Below, piece after piece: positions 10,938-22,340 of a DNA stretch of 64,000 nt (positions are counted from its first letter, which is position 1; every line of letters begins with the position of its first letter). The stretch comes from Cepaea nemoralis (taxonomy: Eukaryota; Mollusca; Gastropoda; Stylommatophora; Helicidae): positions 197,501 to 261,500 of the forward strand of contig JACEFZ010027113.1 of assembly GCA_014155875.1 (NCBI GenBank), given 5' to 3'. A model generated the notes under the pieces. It was not told the DNA's origin, searched no databases, and was given only the letters and a program-made list of their open reading frames with translations. The position numbers were made by a program, and so were the translations under genes.

Positions 10938-11050
10938 TTCGCATATCCTGTACAGGACATCGCTGTCAACATCAGCATCTTTCAGCTGATTGTTGATTTC
11001 TTGGCAAGATTACGCCCAGTAGTTTGCCATTGCCTTCTGAGCGGCCGGAT
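10938..11050 (-). repeat. SINE family C, truncated copy
   Basis: On the - strand the core AGGCAATGGCAAACTACTGG and the end CTGTACAGGATATGC match the other family C copies. The tRNA-like head is missing or unrecognisable. Confidence 0.65.
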
Positions 11051-11059
11051 CACATACCC

Positions 11060-11840
11060 CGTAAGTTACCAACGCGGCGAGAATAAATTCTCGCGTAAGT
11101 TACGTTCCTCGCGTGGATATACGGTATTACGGAGAAAATCGCTAACTCCTAGGCCTGGGATACCGGCAGAAAGCAAATACCCAGGTAGAAATAAACCAGG
11201 TGAGAAAGACATTCTAAGAACAGGCGGATATTAGTCATCACGTCAACTGACACTTTTGCCCTCAACCTAAGACTCGTACTTTTGTACCCGTGTGTTGACA
11301 GTCTACGCTAGTCTTCCCGCGCTTTGCCCGTCTCTTCTAACTTGTGTTTACTTTAAGACCGCGTGAACTGATTCAATGCCCCAAAAAAGTAGTTTTGGAC
11401 CAAACGTCGTACACAATCAAATGTAAACTTCCGTTTACCGAGCATTGAAATTGCGGACGATACACGGTACAAGTGATGACCTAGTATGACGATATATCGT
11501 CCTTGTGTCCAAGTAGGAGGTTACATTTGATGTTATGTTATCCTTCAGCACTGAAGTTTGGTCTCTTAGCGGGCTGCGAGATACCAGTGACCTGCATGTA
11601 TCGTCATCAAGTGCGGGGCCAAGCTGTGCGGGCGTTTATGTCTGTATGCTCCATCTGAGACCAACCAGCATCGTTTCTCTCGACCTGCCCCTGCCTCTGG
11701 TACCGCTGGTCATTCCACTGTTTGCCTCAGTCTTAAAGGTTTCATAAACCTCTTCCATGTATCCTTTGTTAGTTACTCTGGCCTGTGAACGTATTCACAA
11801 CATTCGTCTCAGAATTCAGATGGCCCTTATCCCTAAGTTG
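11060..11840. other. No gene recognised
   Basis: Mixed sequence without a credible coding frame or repeat. Short open frames show no domain features. Confidence 0.4.
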
Positions 11841-11845
11841 CGTGC

Positions 11846-12390
11846 CCTTTACAGAACGTTACAATCAACCACGACATGTTTTGGCTGTTTGTGATTCACT
11901 GGTCAATTTTTACGTTCGGTATTTTGCCATTAGAAAAACCAATGAACAAGTCCTTCAAGAAACAAATGAAGATCGTAAACTGATTAGTCATTAGACGTAG
12001 ACACTCAAAATCTTTTGGGCATGTTATGAGAAGAAATGAATTGGAGAACTTGGTGAGAACTGGCAAGATCGAAGGGAAGAGACCAAGGGGAAGATCGAGA
12101 AGTAAATACCTGGATGACTTGGTCACGTGGCATGTTCGAGACAGAAACACGGAGCTGATCCACGACTCTGGTGATCGAGTGAAATGGTAAAACATGACCG
12201 GCAACGCTTATCGGCATGGCACATGACGGATGGATGGATGAACTTTGCCATTGCTTTGTGAACGACCGACGCTCATACTATCGAAATCAACACAAGAGGG
12301 TTTGCTTCCAAATCGTCTGCAGCTGGTTTCGAACCCTCAGCTTAGTATGTCGGAGAGCTGTGACACTGCGTTTACTTTCCCCACGCCACT
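11846..12390 (-). repeat. SINE family C copy split by a LINE insertion
   Basis: The 3' part (11846-11941) and the 5' part (12244-12390) join into one family C SINE if the LINE piece at 11942-12243 is removed. The 9-base TTTGCCATT at both edges is the target-site duplication. Confidence 0.7.
11942..12243 (+). mobile_element. 5'-truncated LINE insertion (GGAT-tail family)
   Basis: It encodes the LINE C-terminal tail (ETNEDRKLISH, then after a shift the HVMRRNELENLV, GKIEGKRPRG and RDRNTELIHDSGDRV motifs) and ends in GGCACATGAC plus (GGAT)n. It is flanked by TTTGCCATT at 11933-11941 and 12244-12252. It belongs to the same family as 25411-26839. Confidence 0.8.
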
Positions 12391-12394
12391 GTAC

Positions 12395-12625
12395 CCAAGC
12401 TCTTCCTAATGTGTCCGTTCACATTCCACTATTCACTGCCATAAATCAGAACAGGTTCGATATAATATTTTAGCACTCTATTTCTGATACTCAATGACAA
12501 CGATTAATTTACTTGCCATCTTCGGAAATGCAGCTTTTGGCAGGCCTATTAAGCTTTGAATATCTGCCTCGCACCCTTTGTTAGCGTCACCGTATTTGAA
12601 AACCTGAAAGCACTACTTTTTATTA
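12395..12625 (-). pseudogene. LINE reverse-transcriptase fragment
   Basis: The - strand reads EADIQSLIGLPKAAFPKMASK and continues in a pattern parallel to the fragment at 6003-6300. It is strongly decayed, with internal stops. Confidence 0.35.
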
Positions 12626-12779
12626 GTAAAATACAAGTTTACGCTCCCCCTACACCATACACTTTGCGGTAACTGTCGCTTAGGATAAGGTTCATCCGCC
12701 ACTTTAGAGCTAGACAGTGGACTTTGTATTATTGTGTCCACAGTTGTTCATCTACTAATTGGTGCCAGCACAAAACAGA

Positions 12780-13090
12780 AGGGATAAAATGATATGCCAG
12801 AATCACCACCGTGGAGCCCATGAAGATAACTAGACAAATGCCAGTTAATCAAGAGGTGAAGAGAAGACCATGGCATTAAAAAGGACGTACATTGTGAATA
12901 CCCAAGAAAAGTATAACTATAAAGGCCTTTGTCTGGAATCCACAGGGAAAAAGAAACAGAGGACAACCTAAATCACATGGAGTATAAACCGAAATAAATA
13001 ATATAGGGCTGGCATGGACAGATCTGCATGGGATTGCTAGAGATAGGAGGGATTGGAGTCAGTTGATTGAAGGCTTATGACTCAATGAGG
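12780..13090 (+). pseudogene. LINE 3' remnant
   Basis: Decayed + strand frames read FVWNPQGKRNRGQPK and then GLAWTDLHGIARDRRDWSQLIEGL. This is the typical C-terminal tail (GKRKRGRP...ARDRxxW) of LINE polyproteins. Stops and shifts are present. Confidence 0.5.
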
Positions 13091-13121
13091 ATTTAAAAAG
13101 GGTTTAAAAGGCCAGATGACT

Positions 13122-13312
13122 GACTTCATTGCACCGGGTTTTACCCCATATGGCTCAGTCTCTGTCCGCAGGGTGGCCTGCAGAAAGCGTCGCACAAAGC
13201 ACGAACTCCGTAGCTCCAGCGACGACCCCAAGGAGTCTCCGAGAAAATTGCTCTTGTGAACCGAGCGACGTAGCCTGGAATCGAACCCACGAGCTCTGAT
13301 ACAAGACAGTTG
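13122..13312 (-). repeat. SINE family A copy
   Basis: tRNA-derived SINE. On the - strand the head carries box B-like GTGGGTTCGATTCC, the body has CGGAGACTCC...GGAGCTACGGAGTTCGTGC, and the 3' end has ACCCGGTGCAATGAAG. It is inverted relative to the copy at 13385-13600. Confidence 0.65.
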
Positions 13313-13384
13313 GAGTAAGGTTATTGGTATGGGAAGAAACTGAAGTTAATAATTTCATAGTAAATCACAAAAACAAAAACAAAA

Positions 13385-13600
13385 AAAGCCGTTTGACTCG
13401 GGTTCCGAAGGTTGTGGGTTTGACTTCGGGCCGCGTCCTTAAGTTCACGAGTGAATTTTTTTTCGGAGACCCCTGGAGGTCGTCGTTGGAGCTACGGAGT
13501 TCGTACTTTGTGTGACGCTTTCCGCGCTACGGAAAGAGACTGGGCCATATGGGATAAATACCCGGTGCAATGAAGTCGACTTTTAAGCGACTTTTTTTTT
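13385..13600 (+). repeat. SINE family A copy, inverted partner
   Basis: The + strand has a tRNA-like head (GTTGTGGGTTTGACTTCGGG), then the body shared with 13122-13312, and an end GGTGCAATGAAGTCGAC followed by a T run. The pair forms an imperfect inverted repeat with a ~70-bp spacer. Confidence 0.65.
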
Positions 13601-13849
13601 TAATCACAAAAAGTCAATATGGTTGCGATTGATTGCATCGTCCTGTAAAGGAAATGCAATTGTTTTAAGTATAGGGAAATGTGCCACTGTTTATTTGCTT
13701 ATCCTGGAGTCTTTGTGAGGCTGGTTCGTTGTGGATTCTGTAGATTTATTCATTTATAAATGGTATTTTTCAAAACATAACGGAGAAGAGAAAAAATCAG
13801 AAATGAAGAAATCATGACTAAAGTGGGGGTTATAGCAGCGCTGGATTTT

Positions 13850-14110
13850 ATTAGAAGCAGCAAGTCAAATGGTTTGGCCATGCAAGTATGTTACCAGTCA
13901 ACAACATACCACAACAAGCAATGATGTACAGACCAGATGGAAGCAGAGGAAGAGGCCGACCACGTTAACGATGGACGGGGGGAATAACAGAGTTCATGGG
14001 AATATCGATGCATGAAGCCCATAAGCGGGCACTCTCCCTCTGTTTATACTTCACTTCGACAGCGTAAGGTACAAGATGAACAAGATGAGATGAAACGGTG
14101 GTATTCAAAA
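13850..14110 (+). pseudogene. LINE 3' end, GATGA-tail family
   Basis: The + strand reads VKWFGHASMLPVNNIPQQAM and SRGRGRPR, the usual LINE C-terminal tail. It ends in GGTACAAGATGAACAAGATGAGATG. A second copy is at 14715-14935 and a - strand terminus is at 60058-60110. Confidence 0.55.
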
Positions 14111-14495
14111 GAACAAACACAAATTATAGTGGAGACATGACCGTGAAACTAGAGCAGACAGCCTTCTGTAGAGGTATGTGTGCCTTACGGGAGTATAGCA
14201 ATGACAACACACCCAGACACGTCTACTTACGGATATCCTTCAGACAAGAGCTGCGTTGTTTGCCATTCGCCTACTGATTTCTTTGTGTCTTTGGTGGTAT
14301 TTTTAGTACAGGGAGCCTATGCAGCTTGATTAGCCTGTAATTCTGGTTACACACGTGACATGTGCCACCGGCAAGACTGGGTAACTTAGAAAGAGTAGTT
14401 TTGTGTCCTACAAAAGATGGACACAATCGTGACATGTTTAGTCTCATATGTGCGGTAGACAGGATTGTCATTAGTATGAAATTGGGAAATTAACC

Positions 14496-14710
14496 GTGGT
14501 CACGTTATGAGAAGAAATACATTTGAGTACTTGGTGACAACTAGCAAGATCCAGGGGAAGAGAACAAGGGGAAGGCAGAGAAGTAAATACCCGGATGGCT
14601 TGGTCGCGTAGTATGGTCGAGACAAGAATACTGAGCTGATCCACGACTCTGGTGATCTGGAGAGATGGCGAAACATGACCACCCACGCTTATCGGCATGG
14701 CACATGATAA
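14496..14710 (+). pseudogene. LINE 3' end, GGAT-tail family
   Basis: Matches the terminal part of 25411-26839 (HVMRRNTFEYLVTTSKIQGKR-like reading, then ELIHDSGD and GGCATGGCACATGAT) with stops and shifts. Confidence 0.6.
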
Positions 14711-14714
14711 ATGA

Positions 14715-14935
14715 AAATGCGATAAAGAAACCTAAGATAGTAGGAAACCACGTGGGATCGGAAGACGAAGCCGGCCATGGAAACGACGGACAGAGGGAAT
14801 AACAAGAGTCCATGGGAATATCGAAATAAGAAGCCCTTAAACGGGCACTATCCCGATATGTGTGTTACACCTCGACACCGCAAGGTACAAGAGGAACAAG
14901 ATGAGATGATGAGATCATGATGATAGTGGGAAACA
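14715..14935 (+). pseudogene. LINE 3' end, GATGA-tail family
   Basis: Contains ACCGCAAGGTACAAGAGGAA and ACAAGATGAGATGATGAG, the same terminus as 13850-14110. Confidence 0.5.
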
Positions 14936-15084
14936 TATGCATTATTAAACACCCCACACAATTTGAAGTAAATGGTGAACACAACATGAATATGGAAACT
15001 GATGATCTAAATACATGAGCAGACAACACAATCATATTCTGAAATAGTAATAGAGATTATACCGGCTGTTTGTAAAGACTAACT

Positions 15085-15667
15085 TGTCAGGGTCTTGCGT
15101 AAGGCAAGTACTAAGGCTCGTTTGTTGACAAGTGAGAAGCTAATTACTGTTATTAAATCACTTGACGTGACCCACGGCAATAACGATTCAAACACTTTAT
15201 TCGCGCAACGCACACTTTACAATCAATGCATACATCGCGCAATCATAATTCATAATGTCATCATATAATATATCAATGCAATACACTTACAAGTCAATCA
15301 CACAGGCATTCGGTCTCCAACACTCGTACAGGCTAGCTCTCGGTTCATGCTCAAACTCCATTCATTACCAGCAACCATTCAAACCCGTCTGTCCAATACG
15401 ACGTCTCAAGCCAGTCTGCTGGCCGTTCAGTATTCTCGCCAGTCGGGGTACAGTCCCCCTGCGTGAGCCACTCATTTCACGCAGTGTTCTGACTGACCCG
15501 TCACAGGCTTAGCGTTGCTCAAGGCTGAGCCTGGCTGACTCTTGCTGGCGTTGTCGAAGACGCTGCGTAATACCTGCTTGTCTAATCATCGCTCAAAGTT
15601 GAGCCCGGTTGCTTTCGTCTGGTGTTGGTACAGACGACGCGTCGCAACCCTGGGTGAGAATCTGACA
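15085..15667 (-). mobile_element. 3' LTR (583 bp) of the Gmr1-like retrotransposon
   Basis: Starts TGTCAGGGTC and ends GAATCTGACA on the + strand, so the ends form the short inverted repeat TGTCAG/CTGACA. It matches 22341-22936 with about five substitutions and one 13-bp difference, about 1% divergence. No matching target duplication could be recognised at the outer flanks. Confidence 0.9.
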
Positions 15668-15685
15668 TCCTCCCACCCTCCTTTT
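15668..15685 (-). other. Polypurine tract next to the 3' LTR
   Basis: On the - strand AAAAGGAGGGTGGGAGGA lies directly against the LTR start, where plus-strand DNA synthesis of an LTR element would be primed. Confidence 0.7.
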
Positions 15686-16979
15686 CATGAAAGGGGGTCC
15701 TTTCATGTACTTTATACAGTGTTTATTTATCTTGTCAGATTCGACTCTTGTCGTACATATTTGATTCAAAATGTATAGGTAATTGCAAGGTATATCTATA
15801 CAATCGTTAATGTTGAACCATCAAGCCTCCCCGTCAAGTACAATCAGACCTGGATGGATATTACCTTGGCTGACATATGACACAGCCAGTCCGGTAGGTT
15901 ACGGCTGACACGCCCCTACCTCTCAACCAATAAGAAAAATTCAAAAAAATCAGGTCAGACTGCGAGTATCTACCTGTAAGATAACTCCAACATTAGACTC
16001 CCAACCTCACTTCGTCGGAGAGTCCAATGAAGGTCTACAGCTTTGGCAATTTTCTCCAAACACAACTGACGTCATCTTGACGTGTTACCCATCAGGCAAC
16101 ATTACGGTGGTTTCAATACATGTTACACATTACCAATAATTTTTAGTTATGTCCCTTTGTTATAATACAAAAGTTAGGGACGGTAATTTTACCTTGCTTT
16201 CAACAAAATAAATTACATTTATAAATTCATTTCTTAGTGTCATAATTTGATATTCACTGACAAAAGTGAGCACAAGGTCACTGTTGTGAATGAGTAAATC
16301 AACTTACGATGCTGAGATTACATCTAACAAAAATCCTCACATACAATTCCGTATATGGAAACGTTTTACACACAAAGTTTATTACAATTGTCAAAGCTTT
16401 GTGACATTTTTAGTATCGTCTGCTAACTTTCAAATTAATATGCAAAAATATCGGAAGTTTATAGCTGGTGTGTTGTTCACGCGTGTTCGGTTGATCGTAA
16501 CATCACGTTCTTCCGTTTTGGATGGATTTTCACTACACGGAGTAACCAGTTCTTGAAAACAGCTGTTGAATAGTTTCTTCCGTGTGGTTTACAGTGTTCT
16601 TCTAGGATTCGGTTGTCACAGTCTCTTTCACACTGATTAAAATGCGGTGGACATTCTGTGGTGTAGGTACTCAGGATTACTTGAAACAGTTCAGTTCCGT
16701 AAGTTTTTGGATCCTGTAGTACTGTCCTGTGACGCTCATATTACATGTTTAATACATATTTAAAATAATATACACATTCTATCACATATCTCACACATAT
16801 TCAACACATACATTTTTATAATAATAATATATACAATGTATTTACAGTGGGAGATTCATTCATCCCTATCACATCGTTCTTCACAGCGTTACTGACACAG
16901 TGTCAAAATTGGATGTGGTGTTGAGCACTATTACTTTGCAGTTTGCACAATATCTGCAGTGTGCTCAGGTGTTACCTGG
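15686..16979 (-). other. 3' untranslated internal region of the Gmr1-like element
   Basis: About 1.3 kb between the pol stop and the polypurine tract. It is AT-rich, and no envelope-like or other coding frame was recognised. Confidence 0.6.
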
Positions 16980-19700
16980 CTACTTGATAGGGTCGTACGG
17001 GCATCTAGATAGAAGGTCTGCCAATGAATTTTGTGAGCCACTTATGTGTCTTACGTCAAAGCTATAATCCTGCAGAAGAAGGGCACATCTTGCCACTTTG
17101 TGATTACTTGGCGTACCCCTGGTGATAATGGTCAATGGACTATTGTCCGTTTCTACAATGAAATGTTTTCCTAAAAGAAATCGGGACAGTTTACGTACCG
17201 AGAATACCAGAGCAAGGGCTTCAAGTTGCGGCGTGCTGTACTTCCGTTCGCTGTCTTTCAGCTTACGGCTGACATAGTAGACAGGGTGTAGAATTTGGTC
17301 GTGTTCTTGGAGAAGTACACCTCCGATCGCTACGGAGCTCGCATCACATCTTAACCTGAAAGTATTGTTAAGATCAGGCAATTTGAGAATCGGTTTCTTT
17401 GAAAAATAAGATAATACTTTGGAAAAAGCAGGCTCTAAGCATTTGCTGTTCACAATAACATTTGGATGGTTCTTTGTTAGTAAATTGGTGAAACATTCGG
17501 TCAATTCAGCAAAATGAGGAATAAATTGTCTATAATAATTTAAGAGACCTAAGACACTTCGCAACTCTTTCTTAGTTGTCGGAAGCGACAATTTTAGAAT
17601 TCTGGTCATGATGTTATCGTCAGTCGAGATGAAGCCGTTTGAGATTTTGTAGCCCAAAAAAGAAATTTCTTGAAAGGCTATCTCGACTTTAGATGGTTTG
17701 ACAGTTAGTCCGTGTTGTCTGATCCTGTCGAATGTCTGTCGTAATGTCGTTACATGGTCTGTCATGTTGCTTGTGTGTATGCAAATGTCGTCCATGTACC
17801 AAATTATATTTGGAATGTCTGTCAAAAGCAGTCTTAACATTCTTACGAATGTGGCAGGGGCATTTACTAGCCCGAATGGAAGCTTGCACCATTCGTATAG
17901 TCCCCAGGGTGTGGCAAATGCTGTCAAATGTATGCTCTGTTCGTGTACCGGTATTTGCCAATACCCTTTTGTCATGTCCAGTTTCGTAAAATAACGTGCG
18001 TCTGTTAGTTCAGTCAGTATGTCTTCACAGTTGCTCATCGGTTCTACATTCAACTGTGTGATGCTGTTGAGTTTACGATAGTCAACACAGAGTCTTAAAG
18101 TGTTGTCCTTTTTCTTCACAATGACAATAGGAGAACAAAAATGTGATTGTGAACGTCTGATGATATGATTTGTCTCTAAGTCAATAATTTCCTGGTGTAG
18201 TTTGTCTTTGTAGTGTATGGGAATGGAGTACGGTCTGCATTTTATTGGAATGTCGGACGTCAAAATAATATGATGATGCACTAAGTCTGTCTGTCCTGGG
18301 TTGTTAGAAAAAATAGTGCTATATTCTTGTAGCACTTGTCTGCAACTGTCCGTCTGTGTCTGCGTCAGCTTGGGGTTAATCTTGATGACCTGTAGGTTGG
18401 TTGTCGTGTCCAGTAGTGGTGTTGGTATTTCGTCAGTATCGTCGTCATCTGTTTGGTCCACTATTGTCGTGCTTGCTGTAGTTTCTATCTGGTCCTCGTC
18501 TCTGTTGTAATATGGCTTTAGCATGTTTATGTGGAATATCTTGTGTTTGTCCTTAACTGCAATTTCGTAATCTACCGTCGAAATTTGTCGTAAAACTTTG
18601 AACGGTCCTTGCCATGAGTCTGTCAGTAGATGTCTGTCGCTTGGCAATAGAAGAAGCACGTCCTGTCCTGGCGTCAGTGTTATCGTTCTGTTTCCTCTGT
18701 TAGCATACTGTCGGTAGATAGCACCTGATTGTTTTAGTGCTTCTTTGGCTAACACACACGATTTCATTATTCTATCACGCAATGATGTTACATGCTCATA
18801 CGATGAAATGGGTTTATGTGTAGATTCACTTTCAGTCAACATTGAATGGTACATAGATAATGGGCCGCGTGGTTTGGCACCATACACAATTTCAAATGGT
18901 GAGAACCCAGTGCTAGCATGGGGCACTTCCCGGTATGCAAATAAAATAGCAGGTAGATACGTGTCCCAGTCTTCAGGGTGATCTTGTGTTACTTTTGAGA
19001 GCATATGTTTAAGATCCCCATTGATCTTTTCTATAATACCAGTTGAATGAGGATGGTACGGGGTATTAAACACTTGCTTCACTCCTAGCATTTTGGTGAA
19101 AGCTTGTGTGGCTGATGATATGAATTGACTACCCCGATCCGAGAGGATGGTATCAGGGAATCCTACCCTTGAAAAAATATGGAAGAAGACTTCCATGATG
19201 TCTTTGGAAGTTATATTCTTAAGGGGAATTGCTTCTGGCCATCGACTACAGAGGTCAATTATTGTTACAATATATTTATTCCCTCTCGGTGTTATGTGGT
19301 TAAGAGGACCAACTATATCGACCGAGATCTTTTCAAATGGTCTGCTTGCCAAATCAGTGACTTGCAGTTCGGCTTGCGGGTGTTTACCCTTTTTAACAAG
19401 CTTTTGGCAGATGTCACACGATCTGCAATACTGTTTGGTATCACTGCAGAATTTAGGCCAATAGAACTGAGTAAGTAACCTAGCTCGGGTTTTGGCGTAA
19501 GCCATATGCCCTGCAAATGGTATGTCATGCGCTAGATGTAATGCTTGGTTACGGTTTTCTGATGGTAGCACCGTTTGTTCTGTAGTGCTAGAACCTCTGG
19601 TATAGTACCGTGTCAGAATTCCATTTTTCAGAGCAAAATGCCATCTGGCGTTCTTAGATACTCGTGGCTTTTGGCCTATTAATTTAAAATATTTCTGCAA
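16980..19700 (-). CDS. pol: Pol polyprotein, integrase-RT-RNase H order (Gmr1-like Ty3/gypsy)
   Basis: One intact frame; the 906 residues are counted from a TTG codon. Order: integrase zinc module H58, H65, C95, C98; integrase core D128, D188, E224 (35 residues between the last two); GPF motif near 365 followed by HINMLKPYYNR; reverse transcriptase from ~480 with LDMTKGYWQI and YMDD at 635-638; RNase H with D786, E827 and D852. Normal Ty3/gypsy elements put integrase last; integrase first is the hallmark of the Gmr1 group. The frame is -1 relative to gag-protease and stays open upstream to about 19850, overlapping the gag end, so it is probably made by a -1 frameshift rather than its own start. 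All catalytic residues are present, so the enzyme set looks functional. Confidence 0.93.
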   Translation of the reverse strand: MQKYFKLIGQKPRVSKNARWHFALKNGILTRYYTRGSSTTEQTVLPSENRNQALHLAHDIPFAGHMAYAKTRARLLTQFYWPKFCSDTKQYCRSCDICQKLVKKGKHPQAELQVTDLASRPFEKISVDIVGPLNHITPRGNKYIVTIIDLCSRWPEAIPLKNITSKDIMEVFFHIFSRVGFPDTILSDRGSQFISSATQAFTKMLGVKQVFNTPYHPHSTGIIEKINGDLKHMLSKVTQDHPEDWDTYLPAILFAYREVPHASTGFSPFEIVYGAKPRGPLSMYHSMLTESESTHKPISSYEHVTSLRDRIMKSCVLAKEALKQSGAIYRQYANRGNRTITLTPGQDVLLLLPSDRHLLTDSWQGPFKVLRQISTVDYEIAVKDKHKIFHINMLKPYYNRDEDQIETTASTTIVDQTDDDDTDEIPTPLLDTTTNLQVIKINPKLTQTQTDSCRQVLQEYSTIFSNNPGQTDLVHHHIILTSDIPIKCRPYSIPIHYKDKLHQEIIDLETNHIIRRSQSHFCSPIVIVKKKDNTLRLCVDYRKLNSITQLNVEPMSNCEDILTELTDARYFTKLDMTKGYWQIPVHEQSIHLTAFATPWGLYEWCKLPFGLVNAPATFVRMLRLLLTDIPNIIWYMDDICIHTSNMTDHVTTLRQTFDRIRQHGLTVKPSKVEIAFQEISFLGYKISNGFISTDDNIMTRILKLSLPTTKKELRSVLGLLNYYRQFIPHFAELTECFTNLLTKNHPNVIVNSKCLEPAFSKVLSYFSKKPILKLPDLNNTFRLRCDASSVAIGGVLLQEHDQILHPVYYVSRKLKDSERKYSTPQLEALALVFSVRKLSRFLLGKHFIVETDNSPLTIITRGTPSNHKVARCALLLQDYSFDVRHISGSQNSLADLLSRCPYDPIK

Positions 19701-19768
19701 AGATCGATCGGCTTTCTGGGCTGTTATAAATTTCTCCCTAGTTGTTTCAGCAGATATTACAACTGGGC

Positions 19769-21726
19769 TTACGATTTGTAAAGCCTCTGATCGATTCGAT
19801 CTTGCAATTGAGCAGCAGATCTGGTTACTGCATTTGTAATCTGAAGGTTATCACTCACATTACAATTTGGTGTTATATTTGGCTCAGTACATTCATTTGT
19901 TGCCGTTAACGAATTGGCATACATGCATTCATTCACAGGTGGTAATACATTATGAACAGTGATCTGAGATGAAGGTGAAATGGTGTTGTCAATGTTACAA
20001 GTGACATGTGATGTAACAATGTCATGTGGCATATCATTTACCTCAGGAAGGTTACCGATAATAATATCGCAACAAGGATTGGTTAATGCTGCGCATTTGA
20101 CCCTTCCTTTAAGAAATGGTGTATCTATATATGCCCATGCAAGAGGGTATTTCTCGATGTTACCTGAGAAAGTTCTGCATGTAACATGTTTCCCAGTATA
20201 CTCTGAGGGTGAAATATAGTCTCTTTTAAGACCAATGAGAGTACTGCCGCTATCGCGTAAAACAGTGGCAGGTTTACCATTAGCATACCCATGGTGGATG
20301 TTCAATTTACCTTTAGAGTCAATCACTAAGTTGGCCTCCTCATTTGTAACAGGTATGGAATGGCCGCATGTTAAAACGCCATCCTCATGGAAACGATCAC
20401 AGATGGTACATTTTTCATGGTGAAACACATCAATGGACTGTGCTGAATTTACAGGATGATCTTCTACACTTTCCTCATCTGAGGACGAGTCTTCAAACAT
20501 GGCTGCATTAGCCTTTCTAGTCATTTTATTGCCTCTACAATTCTTGCGCCAGTGACCATAAGCTTTACAGAGGAAGCATTTGGTGTTACGTCTGTCGCTC
20601 CTTCTCTCCTTATCTTGCTTAGTTATGTAATTCTGCAAGTAAGAGTTGTACCCTGGGTGTTGGTCACACATCTCGTTTTCGTTGTGTAAAAACCGGCAGT
20701 ATCTGCAATGAGTATACTTCTCAGCAGCTTGTTTATATGGTTTCTGCTTATTGTAAGGTACTGACTTAGATCTGTCATATGTAGCTGCCGCTACAAAGTC
20801 TGTGCTATTCACTTCATTATTGAAACATTGTTTGTTGGCTGCAAAATAACCAGCGCCACGACTTTCGATCTGTTGAACACTCTCACACTGACATTCCAAT
20901 AGAAATTTTGAAAATAGTGGTGGGAGAGATGTAATAATTTTGTCTCTCAAAATAAGATCTTTCAGTCTATCAAAACTATCTTTCACATTGGCTGCTGACA
21001 GCCACTTAGCAAAAATATTCTGTACTACTGAGATGTAATCAGAGAACGTTTGTGTTGGTTTAGGTGACAATTTCCTGAACTGTTCCCTGTAGCCTGCTTC
21101 ATCCAATAGGAAATGAGACATAATTTTAGCTTTAATATACTGATAATCTTTCTTTAGTTCATTGGGAATAGTCTCTATTACTTTCAGAGGTTCCCCAGAA
21201 AGACTTCTCATATATATCATATGCCATTCAGTCTTTGGGATTTCATAATGTTCCATAATGCATTCAAAATTTTGGGTGAAGGCTGCTATGCAGTCGCCCG
21301 TGGTGTAATTTTTAACAATCCCCTGGTACTTTTTGTACGGTTGTTCTTTATCTGACTTCCTATCTTCCTTCTCCTTAGAAGTTTCAGCTTTCAGCTGTTC
21401 AATTTTCAGCTGCATTTCCAGCTCTTCTCGTTTACTTTGCGCAGCAATTTCAGCTTTTCTTAGTTCTGCCTCAGTTTCTGCCTGTTTCAGTTTCAAAGCA
21501 CTCTCTAATTCAGACTGTTTCAAAGCACTCTCTAATTCAGACTGTTTCAAAGCATTATTAACTCAGACTGTTTCAGAGCTCTTTCGGCAGCTCTATCTTC
21601 ACGTTCCATTGCTTTTTCCTGTAATAGGAGATATTCTGCATACTTTCTCTCACTCCAGTTATTCAACTCCTCACCAGAAAGCTTCATTTTTAAACCCATT
21701 TCAATGAAATCGTTTAAACTCGACAT
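19769..21726 (-). pseudogene. gag: Gag-protease polyprotein of the Gmr1-like element, one frameshift near the N-terminus
   Basis: The likely ATG is at 21726. A 1-base deletion near 21555, inside a 27-bp repeat encoding QSELESALK, breaks the frame; from 21550 it is open for 593 codons. That part has a charged coiled-coil region (1-65) and a capsid region. Residues ~145-235 look like a SCAN domain (YREQFRKL, FSDYISVVQNIFAKWL, LILRDKIITSLP). A CX2CX4HX4C knuckle lies at 325-338, two further Cys/His clusters at ~282-298 and 381-397, and a retropepsin DSG at 433-435 followed by a CDIIIGNLP segment. Gag and protease thus share one frame and pol follows at -1. A single recent lesion in an otherwise intact element. 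Confidence 0.88.
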
Positions 21727-22340
21727 GATGAAATGTGTCCGATGAAATGTATATACACAAATGTAATAATGTTGTTAGTAATTTACAATTTTTACTAATA
21801 CAGCCTATGCTTTGACCTGTTTAACCAAAAGTATAAAGAGGAGAAAAAAATTGTATACTCAAGTATTTCTTGAACGATGTGTCGGACAATGGCTGTTCGT
21901 TACTGCCCGAATACACACTGGATCTTATTTCAGGTCGACAAAAAAATGGACTTTACAAGCAACAGGTACGGATGACACAAAACAACCTGTTGTTTTTGGA
22001 ACAAGAGAAATTAGAACATGTGCAAGTGTGTGGTGTATGTGATGTCAACTAAGTTTTTGTAGGTTTGTATGAAGTCAAGTATTTTTGTTAGTCGTTCAGT
22101 CGTCTTTTCACCGCAATCAATAACTCAATTTCCAACCTTTCAGAACTTTCCGCTTACACTACCACTCACTCCTATTTTACAACAACTGATTTACGCTGCG
22201 TTCGTACTTCTTTCTTACTCAAGGACGATTCAAGGGCATGGACGCCATGTTTGTCCTTTCCACTTATTTCTTCTAATTTCAATCACTTAAATTTATAATT
22301 GGTTCAAATCCACTGAGGACGAGCTACCCACGTTCGCACT
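21727..22340 (-). other. 5' leader of the Gmr1-like element
   Basis: About 600 non-coding bases between the 5' LTR and the gag ATG. The first bases after the LTR on the - strand (AGTGCGAACGTGGGTAGCTC) should hold the primer-binding site; the tRNA was not identified. Confidence 0.55.
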
